Assembly (NCBI GenBank): GCA_036273675.1
Contig: DASUHD010000051.1
Coordinates: 1 to 64,000, forward strand
Length of the DNA: 64,000 nt
Direction of reading: 5' to 3'
Source: DAHUXT01 sp036273675
GTDB taxonomy: Bacteria; Chloroflexota; Ktedonobacteria; Ktedonobacterales; JADMIN01
Shown here: one piece after another, positions 8,946-17,544 of the stretch
Layout of the letters: each line of letters opens with the position of its first letter
Numbering within the stretch: position 1 is the first letter of the stretch
Notes under the pieces: model-generated
Seen by the model: only the letters and a program-made list of their open reading frames with translations
Told to the model about the DNA's origin: nothing
The model's database searches: none
Position numbers and translations under genes: made by a program

Positions 8946-10391
8946 TCACGGATGGTCGATGCCCGCGATTTCGACGGTCCGCGCCTCATCCGTTGGACGC
9001 GCAGCGAACCAGCGCAACGCCTCGCCCGCCAGATAGACCGACCCGGCGACGCAGACCAGGTCGCGCGGCTCCGCGTCGGCCAGCGCGGCGGTTAGCGCCT
9101 GGGCCGTATTGTCAATCGGGCGAATATCGAGCGCGGGCGCGGCATCGCGTATGATCGTGGCAAGCTGATCGGGCCGGGCGGCTCGCGGAATCGCCGCCGC
9201 GGTGGTGTAGACGCGCGCCGCGCCAGACTGGGCAATCTCGGCGGCGACGCCCGCCAGGTCTTTGTCAGTCATCAGGCCGATGACCAGCAGCAGGCGGTTC
9301 CAGACGAAGTGACGGCGGAGCGCGGCAAAAAGATGGGCGAACGAGTCGGCGTTGTGGGCGCTATCCACAATCGCCAGCGGCTCATGCCCGACGATCTGGA
9401 GCCGCCCCGGCCAGCGCACACTGCGCAACCCCGCGCGAATCGTCGCCTCATCCAGCGGCAGGCCGCGCGCGCGCAACGTCTCCGCCAGGGCCAGCGCCGC
9501 CGTCGCGTTCTCGATCTGATGCTCGCCGAGCAGCGCCAGTTCCACCTGCTCATAGCGGCCCGTCGGCGTCGTCACATCGAAGAACTGGCGGTTCTGCTCC
9601 GCCGCGCCCGGCGACCAGGTATAGTCGCAGCCGCTGCCCTCCGGGCCGACGCGCACCAGCGGCGCGTGTCGCTCAGCGGCCACTCGCTCGATGGTCGCCA
9701 CCGCCTCGGGCGCCTGTGTCGAGCAGACGACAGGAATGCCTGTTTTGATGATGCCCGCCTTCTCGCCCGCAATCGCGCCGAGCGTGTTGCCGAGGATGGC
9801 CATATGATCGTAGCTGATGCTGGTGATGGCTGTCGCCATTGGCTCGACGACGTTGGTAGCGTCCAGTCGACCGCCTAGCCCCACCTCGATCACCGCATGG
9901 TCCACACGCGCCGCGCGAAACGCCAGGAAGGCCAGCGCCGTCGAGACCTCGTAGGTGATATAGGAGCCATAGGTCGTCCCCAGCGAGTCTACTGCCCGGC
10001 GAAGCTGCGGCAGCAGCGCGATGAGCGCCTCGGCGGAGATGACCTGCCCATCCACGCGGATGCGCTCGCGGAAGGTATGCAGATCGGGCTGGGTGTAGAG
10101 GCCAGTATGGAGTCCCGCGGCGCTCAGGATGCTTTCCAGCATGGCCGAGGTCGAGCCTTTGCCCTTGGTCCCGGCGATATGGGTGACGCCGTACGCCCGC
10201 TGCGGGTCGTCTATCCGCGCCAGCAACGCGCGCTCGCGGGCGAGGTTGTCCTCGCGGTCGTGGACGAACACGCCGGTGCGCTCGGTGTCGCTGAAGCCAT
10301 AGATCCAGGCCAGCGCCTCGGCCCAGGTTTCAGGCCAGCTCGCGGGCCAGCCAGATAGTGACTCGTCGCCGGTATCGCTAGTATCACTCAT
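8946..10391 (-). CDS. folC: Bifunctional folylpolyglutamate synthase/dihydrofolate synthase
   Basis: FolC adds glutamate to dihydropteroate and to folates using ATP. The 481-residue product has the P-loop GTKGKGSTSAML at 74-85. It also has the folate-loop region YTQPDLHTFRERIRVDG, the EVGLGGRLDATNV block and the C-terminal domain line RPDQLATIIRDAA. A Ser/Thr/Asp-rich leader of about 20 residues precedes the conserved core. Its ATG overlaps the folP stop by four bases (ATGA), with GGAG within the end of folP, so translation is coupled. Confidence 0.93.
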   Translation of the reverse strand: MSDTSDTGDESLSGWPASWPETWAEALAWIYGFSDTERTGVFVHDREDNLARERALLARIDDPQRAYGVTHIAGTKGKGSTSAMLESILSAAGLHTGLYTQPDLHTFRERIRVDGQVISAEALIALLPQLRRAVDSLGTTYGSYITYEVSTALAFLAFRAARVDHAVIEVGLGGRLDATNVVEPMATAITSISYDHMAILGNTLGAIAGEKAGIIKTGIPVVCSTQAPEAVATIERVAAERHAPLVRVGPEGSGCDYTWSPGAAEQNRQFFDVTTPTGRYEQVELALLGEHQIENATAALALAETLRARGLPLDEATIRAGLRSVRWPGRLQIVGHEPLAIVDSAHNADSFAHLFAALRRHFVWNRLLLVIGLMTDKDLAGVAAEIAQSGAARVYTTAAAIPRAARPDQLATIIRDAAPALDIRPIDNTAQALTAALADAEPRDLVCVAGSVYLAGEALRWFAARPTDEARTVEIAGIDHP

Positions 10392-11299
10392 TGGTGACTC
10401 TCCTGCCAGCCGCGCACGACCGCGTCGCTCATGCGGACGACCCGCGCCATCTGCCGCACATCGTGAACACGCACAATGTCCGCGCCCTGAGCGATGCCCA
10501 GCGCGACGGTCGCTGCTGTACCCTCCAGCCGGTCATCTACTGGCGTGCCGAGCACCAGCCCAATATGCGCCTTGCGCGATGTGCCAATCAGCAGCGGGCG
10601 CCCCAACGCGCGTAGCTCACGCAGCCGCGAGAGCACCCGCAGATTTTCGGCGCCCGCCAGCCCGAAGCCGAAGCCGGGGTCGAGAATCAGGTACTCCCAG
10701 GGAATCCCGGCGGCCAGGGCAACCTCGATGCTGATGGAAAGCTGGCGCAGCACATCGCTCACCGGGTCATGGCGCGGCTTGCCTCGCAGGTTGCTCATCA
10801 TGACGACAGGAACCCGCCGCGCGGCCACGACGCCTGCCATCCGCGCATCGCCGTGCAGCCCGGTGATATCGTTGACCAGCGACGCCCCCGCATCCAGCGC
10901 GGCCTCGGCGACGCTCGCCTTGTAGGTGTCAATCGAGAGGATGACCGAAGGCGGTAATACGGCGGTCAGGGCGGCGATTACCGGGACGACCCGCCCGCGT
11001 TCGATGGTGGCGTCTAGTGGTGGCTCGCCGGTGGTGGAGGGGCGGGTGGACTCACCGCCGATGTCGAGCATTTCCGCGCCATCTGCCACCATTTGTTGCG
11101 CGCGGGCGACCGCCGTCACGACCACGGCATCACTGGCGACGCCATCGGCTGCCAGGCCATCCTGTGAGAAGGAGTCGGGGGTGATGTTGAGAATCCCCAT
11201 CACCCAGGTCTTCGCGCCCCAGGCGAGTGTGTGGCGACCCCAGATGGTCGGCGCGAGCACAGCCGACGAATCAGACGAATTAGACGAATCAGACGACAT
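10388..11299 (-). CDS. folP: Dihydropteroate synthase
   Basis: FolP condenses 6-hydroxymethyl-dihydropterin pyrophosphate with p-aminobenzoate. The 303-residue protein has GILNITPDSF at 35-44, GGESTRP at 81-87, SIDTYKASVAEAAL, NDITGL and DPGFGFG. The usual MHMRG-type loop reads MMSNLRGKP here. The first 20 residues are a low-complexity Ser/Asp/Asn stretch, similar in style to the start of FolC. The GAGGAG upstream supports the ATG at 11299. folP is upstream of folC in one folate operon. Confidence 0.93.
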   Translation of the reverse strand: MSSDSSNSSDSSAVLAPTIWGRHTLAWGAKTWVMGILNITPDSFSQDGLAADGVASDAVVVTAVARAQQMVADGAEMLDIGGESTRPSTTGEPPLDATIERGRVVPVIAALTAVLPPSVILSIDTYKASVAEAALDAGASLVNDITGLHGDARMAGVVAARRVPVVMMSNLRGKPRHDPVSDVLRQLSISIEVALAAGIPWEYLILDPGFGFGLAGAENLRVLSRLRELRALGRPLLIGTSRKAHIGLVLGTPVDDRLEGTAATVALGIAQGADIVRVHDVRQMARVVRMSDAVVRGWQESHQ

Positions 11300-11326
11300 C
11301 AGTTCGAACGCTCCTCATATCCGCAA

Positions 11327-11818
11327 CTACGAGAATAGCTTTCTCAAGAGAACGGTCAGCCCTATGCCTGCCCCCAGACCTACAAACAACGCAAGACCGA
11401 ACATCGCGGGAATCACGCCAATCTGCTGGAGCATACCGAGCTGATCATCGAGCCCCCAGAACTCTACGATCTTTCCATCGGCAATACGAGCAGTGAGGTA
11501 GGACGACACCGCGATTTCTCTGCCCGTTGGAGGGATAACTATAAAGGGTCCTCGCTGTGTTCCATGACTCGTATACCTGATGACTACTTTGTCCCCTTCC
11601 GCGACCGACTCGTCAATGGTAATGCGCAGATCAGGGAAAGCCTTCAGGAACATGCTGATTGCCTGTGTAGTGCCAGTGATATTAGTCGGCATGCCAGGAG
11701 GAAGGGTATGATCCACCTCGTCAGGGGCGAGGAAATCAGCAATAGCGGCTAGATTTCTGTTGTTGAACACTTCCTCAATATAGCTGCGTACAAGTGCCTC
11801 GTTGTTTTGGGTGATCAT
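11327..11818 (-). CDS. SnoaL-like (ester cyclase/NTF2-fold) protein with C-terminal membrane segment
   Basis: The 163-residue protein matches the SnoaL-like polyketide-cyclase family: ALVRSYIEEVFNNRNL, a central FLKAFPDLRITIDESVAEGDKVVIRYT block and an ADGKIVEFWGLDDQLGMLQQIG end. After this fold comes an unusual hydrophobic tail of about 25 residues (AMFGLALFVGLGAGIGLTVLL) followed by RKLFS, so it may be tail-anchored. The start at 11818 has AAAGGAG seven bases upstream; a longer frame to 11887 lacks one. Function is unknown, since NTF2-fold proteins include enzymes and binding proteins. Confidence 0.75.
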   Translation of the reverse strand: MITQNNEALVRSYIEEVFNNRNLAAIADFLAPDEVDHTLPPGMPTNITGTTQAISMFLKAFPDLRITIDESVAEGDKVVIRYTSHGTQRGPFIVIPPTGREIAVSSYLTARIADGKIVEFWGLDDQLGMLQQIGVIPAMFGLALFVGLGAGIGLTVLLRKLFS

Positions 11819-11986
11819 AGAAGCGCTCCTTTTTCTTTCACACGTTCCTTCTTTGTACCCCCGGTAGCCAGGTGACATCCGTAGCAATACCGCCTTGGGT
11901 CAGCTTTATGTCGCCTGATCACTCGGCATCCTGTTACCGAACAACACAAGACCTCGCAAAAATCCTTACGAGCGCCGATTTCATGG

Positions 11987-12772
11987 CTACTCCATCCCCA
12001 CCGCTTTGCGCAGCGCCGCCACCTCGCCGTCGGTCAGCAGCCGCGACGCGCCCGGATTGAGCAGCTTCAGCCTGAGCGGCCCGACGCGCACCCGACGTAA
12101 CTCCAGCACGCGCAGCCCTGCCACCGCCAGCATCCGCCGCACCTGGCGCTTGCGGCCCTCGTGCAGTTCGATGCCGAGCCAGATACCTTCCTCCGATGTA
12201 TCATCAATAATCCATGCGCGGGCGGGCGCAGTGGGGCGCGTCTCGCCGGGGAGCATCATTCCCTTCGTGAATGCCGTCATCGCCGCCGCCGAGGGGCGAT
12301 TCTCCACCAGCGCCTCATACTCTTTGGTCAGCGCATAGCGTGGATGGGTCAGGCGGAGCGCCATCTCGCCATCGTTCGTCAGCAGCAGCAGCCCCTCGGT
12401 GTCCACATCCAGCCGCCCGATCGGATAGACGCGCTGCGCCACCCATTCGGCGGGCAGCAGATCGAGCACCGTGCGCCGCCGCTGGGGATCGTGCGCCGTG
12501 GTGACCGTCTCGGCGGGCTTGTTGAGCAGAATGTAGAGATGACTAGCGGTGGGACGCACCAGCCGCCCGCGCACCCGCACCTCATCGCTGGCAGGGTCCA
12601 CGCGCACGCCCAGCTCGCGGACGATAACGCCATTCACCGAGACAGCCCCGGCCTCGATCAACTCCTCGGCATGGCGACGGGAGGCGATGCCCGCATGCGC
12701 CAGGTATTTCTGCAGCCGCTCGCCGCGCTGCCCATTTTCCGATCCTGCTGTGTCCGCCATCTCAAAACCCAT
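11987..12772 (-). CDS. rluB: rRNA pseudouridine synthase of the RluB/RsuA family
   Basis: The 261-residue protein begins with an S4 RNA-binding domain (ERLQKYLAHAGIASRRHAEELI, about 18-39). The catalytic domain follows, with the motif YPIGRLDVDTEGLLLLTNDGE containing the nucleophilic aspartate, then ALTKEYEALV and EGRKRQVRRML. It should isomerise a uridine in 23S or 16S rRNA. The RluB branch is more likely from length, but sequence reading alone cannot exclude RsuA/RluE. Translation may start at 12760 instead, dropping four residues. Confidence 0.9.
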   Translation of the reverse strand: MGFEMADTAGSENGQRGERLQKYLAHAGIASRRHAEELIEAGAVSVNGVIVRELGVRVDPASDEVRVRGRLVRPTASHLYILLNKPAETVTTAHDPQRRRTVLDLLPAEWVAQRVYPIGRLDVDTEGLLLLTNDGEMALRLTHPRYALTKEYEALVENRPSAAAMTAFTKGMMLPGETRPTAPARAWIIDDTSEEGIWLGIELHEGRKRQVRRMLAVAGLRVLELRRVRVGPLRLKLLNPGASRLLTDGEVAALRKAVGME

Positions 12773-12933
12773 CTCACACTATGCCACCCGAAACGCCCAC
12801 TGGGCAGCGCCCTGTACATGATACCGCGCAGAGCCACGACGCGGCAGCCAGAAATCTATCCGGCGTCTTGCCCCATACGCTACCATAGGGAAGCGGGCAA
12901 TTGGCGTACGTGGTAGCGTGCAAAGGGAGCGGC

Positions 12934-14283
12934 ATGGCGGAGACTGGCGCCGAGGTAAGCGCAGCGAATCGTTCGTTTACCCAGCAGGAACAGCGCGAGG
13001 CGGCGGAGTTCGTCCTGCGGCTGGGCAATGCCTTGCTCCAGGCAGGCTACCCCATCAACCAGATCGGCGAGTTGCTGCTGGCGCTCTCGCACTCGCTCGA
13101 CCTGCCCCAGCCCCAGGTGTATGTGACGCCGACCGTCATCGAGGTCACCATCGGCCCGCTGACTCACCAGCATCGCGCGCTGCTCGTCACGACGCCGGGC
13201 GACATCAACCTCGGTCACCTCACCCAGCTGGACGCCATTGCCCGCACCGTCGCCGCTGGCAAGCTCACCCCGCGTGACGGCATCGCCCGGCTGGAGGCGC
13301 TCTCAGCCGCGCCACCGCTACATAGCGCGCTGCTGGTTGGCTTCGCCTACGCGCTGACGGCGGCGGCCTTCGCCCGGACGCTCGGAGGAGGCATCCGCGA
13401 GATTCTGGTGGCGGCGCTGGTGGGCGGAGTGACGGGCGCATTGTCCGTCGTCGGGCGCCTCTTCGCGCGGCTCCAGCTCATCTTTCCACCGCTGGCCGCG
13501 TTTGTCGCCAGCTTTATGGTCACGGCGTGGGCGGCGCGGGTGACGCCAGTCGCGGGCGATCTGGTCACGCTGGCGGGCCTCTTTATCTTGCTGCCTGGCT
13601 TCACGCTGACCGTGGCGCTGGAGGAACTGGCATCGCGCGACCTCATCTCCGGCACGGTGCGCCTGACCTCGGCCTTCATCACACTTTTCGGGCTGATTCT
13701 GGGCGTCGCGCTTGGGCATCAGTTTGGCGAGCGGGTGTTTGGCCCGGTTAGCCCGGTGGCTCCCAATGCGCTGCCCGCGTGGACGTATCTGCTGGCGGCG
13801 CTGGTGGCCGGGGTCGCGTATACGCTCTGGCTTCAGGTCGAGCGGCGCGATATCGTCTGGGTGGTGCTTGCCTGCCTGATTGGTGCGCTGGCGGCGCGGG
13901 CGGGTGTGATGGTGCTGGGGCAGCAGCTTGGCGCGTTCGCGGCGGCGCTGGCGGTTGGCCTCGCCAGCAACCTTTTCGCCATGGCGACGGGTCGGCCAGC
14001 GGCGGTGATGCAGGTGCCGGGGCTGATCGTGCTGGTGCCGGGCAGCATCGGCCTGCAGAGCTTCCAGGCGCTCTTCACCGCGCAAACGGTGGTGGGCATC
14101 CAGGCGGCCTTCCAGATGTTCCTGACGGCGATTGCGCTGGTCTACGGCATCTTCGTCGCCAATCTGCTGCTGCCCTCACGCCACCCACTGCGCACGCTCT
14201 TCGACGTGGTCAGCCGCATCGAGCAGACGGTGCTACTGCGCGGTGGGGGCGGGAAGCGCAGAAGTGGAGGTAAGAGGAGTTGA
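12934..14283 (+). CDS. ThrE-like threonine/serine exporter family protein
   Basis: The 449-residue protein fuses the two halves seen in ThrE and in the YjjP/YjjB pair. The N-terminal cytosolic part contains FVLRLGNALLQAGYPINQIGELL and a PTVIEVTI block, and it is followed by about ten membrane segments. The PGFTLTVALEELASRDLISG and LVPGSIGLQSFQALF stretches are characteristic of the membrane halves. It probably exports small amino acids or dicarboxylates. The ATG at 12934 has GGGAG five bases upstream; an in-frame TTG at 12901 is less likely. Confidence 0.82.
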   Translation: MAETGAEVSAANRSFTQQEQREAAEFVLRLGNALLQAGYPINQIGELLLALSHSLDLPQPQVYVTPTVIEVTIGPLTHQHRALLVTTPGDINLGHLTQLDAIARTVAAGKLTPRDGIARLEALSAAPPLHSALLVGFAYALTAAAFARTLGGGIREILVAALVGGVTGALSVVGRLFARLQLIFPPLAAFVASFMVTAWAARVTPVAGDLVTLAGLFILLPGFTLTVALEELASRDLISGTVRLTSAFITLFGLILGVALGHQFGERVFGPVSPVAPNALPAWTYLLAALVAGVAYTLWLQVERRDIVWVVLACLIGALAARAGVMVLGQQLGAFAAALAVGLASNLFAMATGRPAAVMQVPGLIVLVPGSIGLQSFQALFTAQTVVGIQAAFQMFLTAIALVYGIFVANLLLPSRHPLRTLFDVVSRIEQTVLLRGGGGKRRSGGKRS

Positions 14284-14355
14284 GGTTAATGATTTATAAG
14301 CCTTGTCGCCGACGGTTCCGTATCTATCGTGGGGATAGTGGAGATTGTAGGTTGC

Positions 14356-14730
14356 TCAATTGCGGATCTGCTGTCGAAATCGTCTGCGGACAATAGGATA
14401 CACGAAATCCGTAACTATTAGCGAGAATGCGCCGAGAGCCAGCAAGAACTGATCATCCAAGATGAATTGAGCAACGGTATAACAAACGTAAATAAATCCA
14501 ATGACAAATGCTGTTTCCATCCAGACGAGCTTCCAGCGAGTACCCCATACTATCGCAATTGTTACGATCACAATGCCAAGTGCAGATATAACGATGACGG
14601 GTATCTCAGTGGCCGAAACGCTTCGCATGACTGGTAACGTGGCCGAGGCCAGGACGATGAGCCAGATAGCAAGTAGCTGTTCTATCCGGCGTGCACGTTT
14701 TCCTGGCTTTTCGGCAGGTTTTGTCGACAT
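14356..14730 (-). CDS. Small four-helix membrane protein, function unknown
   Basis: The 124-residue product has a basic N-terminus (STKPAEKPGKRARR) and four predicted membrane segments. It ends with a cytoplasmic arginine-rich tail VRRRFRQQIRN. No enzymatic motif is visible and no clear Shine-Dalgarno precedes the ATG. It is convergent with the exporter and lies 27 bases downstream of the XRE regulator gene, so it may be cotranscribed with it. Confidence 0.55.
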   Translation of the reverse strand: MSTKPAEKPGKRARRIEQLLAIWLIVLASATLPVMRSVSATEIPVIVISALGIVIVTIAIVWGTRWKLVWMETAFVIGFIYVCYTVAQFILDDQFLLALGAFSLIVTDFVYPIVRRRFRQQIRN

Positions 14731-14757
14731 GGCGTATTCGTACTGAAGATACGCGAG

Positions 14758-15135
14758 TTACGCTACGGCGCCGCGCGGGCGGACGAGCGAGAGCATCGGC
14801 TCGCCGGTGTCGAGCATGTTGACGATGCGCGAGCCGCCACCAGCTCCGGAGTTTGTAGGCGTGCGGGTGGTGAAGCCGATGGCTTTGAGCATCTGCGGCT
14901 GTTGCGCGGCACGTAGCTCCTCGGCGACCAGCCAGAGCAGGTCGGAGACATCCATCTCCAGCGCCTCGGCCAGCCGCTCCAAGACGACCGGCGAGGGATA
15001 TTTCTTGCCGCGCTCGATCTCGCCCAGGTAGACCACCGAGATAATCGAGCGCTCGGCTAGCTCCTTCATCGTCAGGTGGCGCGCGGAACGCTCGCGCCGG
15101 ACGACCGTGCCAACGGTTTCCTGCAAGTCAGCCAT
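14758..15135 (-). CDS. ClgR-like XRE-family transcriptional regulator
   Basis: The 125-residue protein is mostly one helix-turn-helix of the XRE/Cro type (VVRRERSARHLTMKELAERS, then YLGEIERGKKYPSPVVLERLAEAL). The order and spacing match actinobacterial ClgR/PopR proteins, which activate clp protease genes. Context agrees, because it is divergent from the clpP operon across two identical palindromes. The protein ends in GAVA, a small hydrophobic end of the kind Clp proteases can recognise, so feedback degradation is possible but inferred. The ATG at 15135 is preceded by GGAGG. Confidence 0.82.
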   Translation of the reverse strand: MADLQETVGTVVRRERSARHLTMKELAERSIISVVYLGEIERGKKYPSPVVLERLAEALEMDVSDLLWLVAEELRAAQQPQMLKAIGFTTRTPTNSGAGGGSRIVNMLDTGEPMLSLVRPRGAVA

Positions 15136-15193
15136 GTGGTCGCCTCCTGACCATCACAATCGCCCTGTCGAATCCCGGAGGAGTCCGCTATCT

Positions 15194-15236
15194 ATGCTCT
15201 CAGCATACCTTAGCTCAGCGCCTATGCTGAGAGCAT
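15194..15236. promoter_or_regulatory. Paired palindromic operators between the XRE gene and the clpP operon
   Basis: ATGCTCTCAGCATA at 15194-15207 and its exact reverse complement TATGCTGAGAGCAT at 15223-15236 form a 14-bp inverted repeat. Each arm contains its own palindrome ATGCT-N3-AGCAT, so there are two copies of one 13-bp site centred 30 bases apart, about three helical turns. This fits cooperative binding by a dimeric HTH protein on the same DNA face. The adjacent XRE protein is the obvious candidate. Confidence 0.75.
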
Positions 15237-15366
15237 CGCTTTCCCCTTCAATTCTACGTCAGACCGGGGTACCGTTCAAGCAAGATCGTACCGCCGGAGC
15301 GAGATTCGCGCCATAGACCGCAGCGTTCTGGCATTCCCAGAGAGTGTTAGCAGGGGGATATCACCG

Positions 15367-15630
15367 ATGATGCATTTTCAGCCCTATCTGGCCAACGAGG
15401 CCAAGCCTGCCTCGCCGCCACCGACGCCCATCGTCTTCGAGCGCGCCGACCCCGCCCGGTGGGAGTATCACGTCGTCGCGATCGATCCGCGTGAGGACGA
15501 GCCACTGAACGAACAGGCGCTGGCGGCGCTGGGGAGCGATGGCTGGCTGCTCGCCAACATCCTGTCGCTGCCCAACGGCCAGACCATCTCCCGCATCTAC
15601 TACTACTTCGTGCGCCAATCCGACAAATAG
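15367..15630 (+). CDS. DUF4177-like small protein upstream of clpP
   Basis: The 87-residue protein has the small-domain pattern WEYHVVAI, then LNEQALAALGSDGWLLANIL and an aromatic ending ISRIYYYFVRQ. This resembles the DUF4177 fold, where a lone W-E-Y strand, an LN-x-L-G-x-x-GW helix and a final strand recur. Its role is unknown. It is the first gene after the paired operators and ends 48 bases before clpP, so it is likely co-regulated with the protease. GGGGG lies upstream of the paired ATG codons. Confidence 0.65.
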   Translation: MMHFQPYLANEAKPASPPPTPIVFERADPARWEYHVVAIDPREDEPLNEQALAALGSDGWLLANILSLPNGQTISRIYYYFVRQSDK

Positions 15631-15678
15631 CGTTCCCAATATTCACCCGCCGATGCGCGGGCAGGAGGATGACCCATC

Positions 15679-16371
15679 ATGTCGTATGAGCCGTATCAAC
15701 CCTATCAGGTACCAGCGCCCCACGCAGCGAACGCCGCGAGCCTGGTTATTCCTACCGTCATCGAGTCGGGGTCGCGGGGCGAGCGCGCCTACGACCTCAT
15801 TTCACGGCTGCTACGCGAGCGCATCGTGTTGGTCAACGGGATGGTCGAGGACCAGATGGCCAACCTCATCATCGCCGAGTTGCTCTTCCTCGCCGCCGAA
15901 AACTCCGACCGCGAAATCAACATGTATGTCAACTCGCCCGGCGGCGTCATCACCGCTGGGCTGGCGATCTACGACACCATGCGCTCGATTCGCAGCCCCA
16001 TCGCCACCACCTGCGTCGGCCTGGCCGCCAGCTTCGGCACGGTCCTGCTGATGGCGGGCGACCCCGGGAAACGCTACGCGCTGCCACACGCGCGCATCCA
16101 CATTCACCAGCCGTGGACGCAGAGCGGCCCAGGCGGTCAGGTTACCGATATCGAGATTCACGCGCGCGAGATGCTGCATACCCGCGAGGTGATGAACGAG
16201 ATCATGGCGATGCATACCGGCCAGCCGCTGGAGCGCATCCAGCACGACACCGAGCGCGACTACTACATGAGCGCCGAGGCCGCCCGCGACTATGGTATCG
16301 TGGACGAAGTGCTGCAACTGGAGGACTGGCACGCCCGCGGGACGAAGAGCCTGAAAGCCAGCGAGCGGTAG
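15679..16371 (+). CDS. clpP: ATP-dependent Clp protease proteolytic subunit
   Basis: ClpP forms the tetradecameric protease core that works with Clp ATPases. In this 230-residue protein the catalytic triad is readable: Ser118 in GLAASFGT, His143 in RIHIHQP and Asp194 in TERDYYMS. The NSPGG oxyanion-hole motif is present. It carries about 20 extra N-terminal residues rich in Pro, Tyr and Ala before the conserved SRGERAYDLISRLL start, which may be a propeptide. The ATG at 15679 has GGAGG about ten bases upstream. No Clp ATPase gene is next to it. Confidence 0.93.
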   Translation: MSYEPYQPYQVPAPHAANAASLVIPTVIESGSRGERAYDLISRLLRERIVLVNGMVEDQMANLIIAELLFLAAENSDREINMYVNSPGGVITAGLAIYDTMRSIRSPIATTCVGLAASFGTVLLMAGDPGKRYALPHARIHIHQPWTQSGPGGQVTDIEIHAREMLHTREVMNEIMAMHTGQPLERIQHDTERDYYMSAEAARDYGIVDEVLQLEDWHARGTKSLKASER

Positions 16372-16407
16372 CTGTCTGGCGCGAACACAGTGCCAGGGGG
16401 CTGCGTT

Positions 16408-16468
16408 ACAGGTGGGCGAGCGGGCCACAGGCTGAAGCCCGCCCGCCACATCCTCCGCCCGCACCTGT
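16408..16468. repeat. Complex hairpin of the GGCTGAAG type after clpP
   Basis: An outer 7-bp stem (ACAGGTG at 16408-16414 with CACCTGT at 16462-16468) encloses a GC-rich inner stem: GGCGAGCGGGC at about 16415-16425 pairs with GCCCGCCCGCC at 16437-16447, one mismatch. The inner loop contains GGCTGAAG. It may terminate clpP transcription, although there is no U-tract. The loop motif is shared with elements near 7668 and 22921. Confidence 0.6.
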
Positions 16469-16517
16469 TCGATAGATATGATCCACGCCTGTCCGTTAGA
16501 TATGAAAGGAGCAAGCC

Positions 16518-17525
16518 ATGCGCGTACTGATTCTCGGCGGCACGCAGTTTCTGGGGCGGCATCTGGCCGCAGCCGCGCTTGCGCAGGGCCATAGCGTCAC
16601 CCTCTTCAATCGTGGCACGAAGAGCGAGGGGCTGTTTCCCGGGGCGGAGCATCTGCGCGGCGACCGTGACGGTGACCTGACCGCGCTGCACGGGCAGACG
16701 TGGGATGTCGCCATCGACACCAGCGGCTACGTGCCTCGCGTCGTGCGCGCATCGGCGGAGTTGCTGGCCAAGGCCGTTGAGCATTACACCTTTGTCTCCA
16801 GCATCTCGGTCTATTCGGGCTGGCCAGAGGCGCCGCACATCGACGAGACGGCGCCCGTCGGCACGCTGGCCGATCCCACCGTCGAGGAGGTCAACGGCGA
16901 GACGTATGGTCCCTTAAAGGCGCTCTGTGAGCAGGCCGTCGCGGAGACGTTGCCGGGGCGGACCCTGATCGTGCGCCCCGGACTGATCGTCGGGCCATAC
17001 GACCCGACCGACCGCTTCAGCTACTGGCCGTATCGTGTGGCGCGTGGTGGCGAGATGCTGGCGCCGGGCAGACCGGAACGGCTGGTGCAGGTCATCGACG
17101 CCCGCGACCTTGCCGAATGGATCCTGCGGATGGCGACCGAGCGCGTCACCGGGACCTATCATGCCACCGGGCCAGACTATCCGCTGACGATGGCCAAACT
17201 ACTGATGGAGTCGCAACGGGTTAGCGGTAGCAAGACGACATTCGCCTGGATCCCCGACGACTTTCTGGAGCAGCAGCAGGTTGGCGAATGGGTGGAGCTG
17301 CCGCTCTGGATCCCCGAACGGGAGGGGCCAGGCGTCGGCGACGTCAACTGCGCGCGGGCGATTGCCGCCGGGCTGACGTTCCGCCCGCTGGCCGAGACAA
17401 TTCGCGCCACGCTCGACTGGCTTGCCACCCGACCCGCCGACTATAGCTGGAAGGCGGGCCTGACACCCGAGCGCGAGGCCGAGGTGCTGGCCGCATGGCG
17501 CAATCGGCAGCAGGAAGCGGTATAG
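16518..17525 (+). CDS. NAD-dependent epimerase/dehydratase (extended SDR)
   Basis: The 335-residue protein begins MRVLILGGTQFLGRHLAAAAL, an extended-SDR GGTxFxGxH nucleotide loop. The HYTFVSSISVYSG strand carries the catalytic-region serine, and GETYGPLKALCEQ carries the Y-x-x-x-K pair. The NDP-sugar-type GLIVGPYDPTDRFSYWPYRVARGGEMLAPG region suggests isoflavone-reductase/plastid CSP41-like relatives rather than GalE. The substrate is unknown. GGAG sits upstream of the ATG. It is followed 19 bases later by a phosphoesterase gene and the two probably share a transcript. Confidence 0.82.
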   Translation: MRVLILGGTQFLGRHLAAAALAQGHSVTLFNRGTKSEGLFPGAEHLRGDRDGDLTALHGQTWDVAIDTSGYVPRVVRASAELLAKAVEHYTFVSSISVYSGWPEAPHIDETAPVGTLADPTVEEVNGETYGPLKALCEQAVAETLPGRTLIVRPGLIVGPYDPTDRFSYWPYRVARGGEMLAPGRPERLVQVIDARDLAEWILRMATERVTGTYHATGPDYPLTMAKLLMESQRVSGSKTTFAWIPDDFLEQQQVGEWVELPLWIPEREGPGVGDVNCARAIAAGLTFRPLAETIRATLDWLATRPADYSWKAGLTPEREAEVLAAWRNRQQEAV

Positions 17526-17544
17526 CGAGAAGCGAGAGGACATC

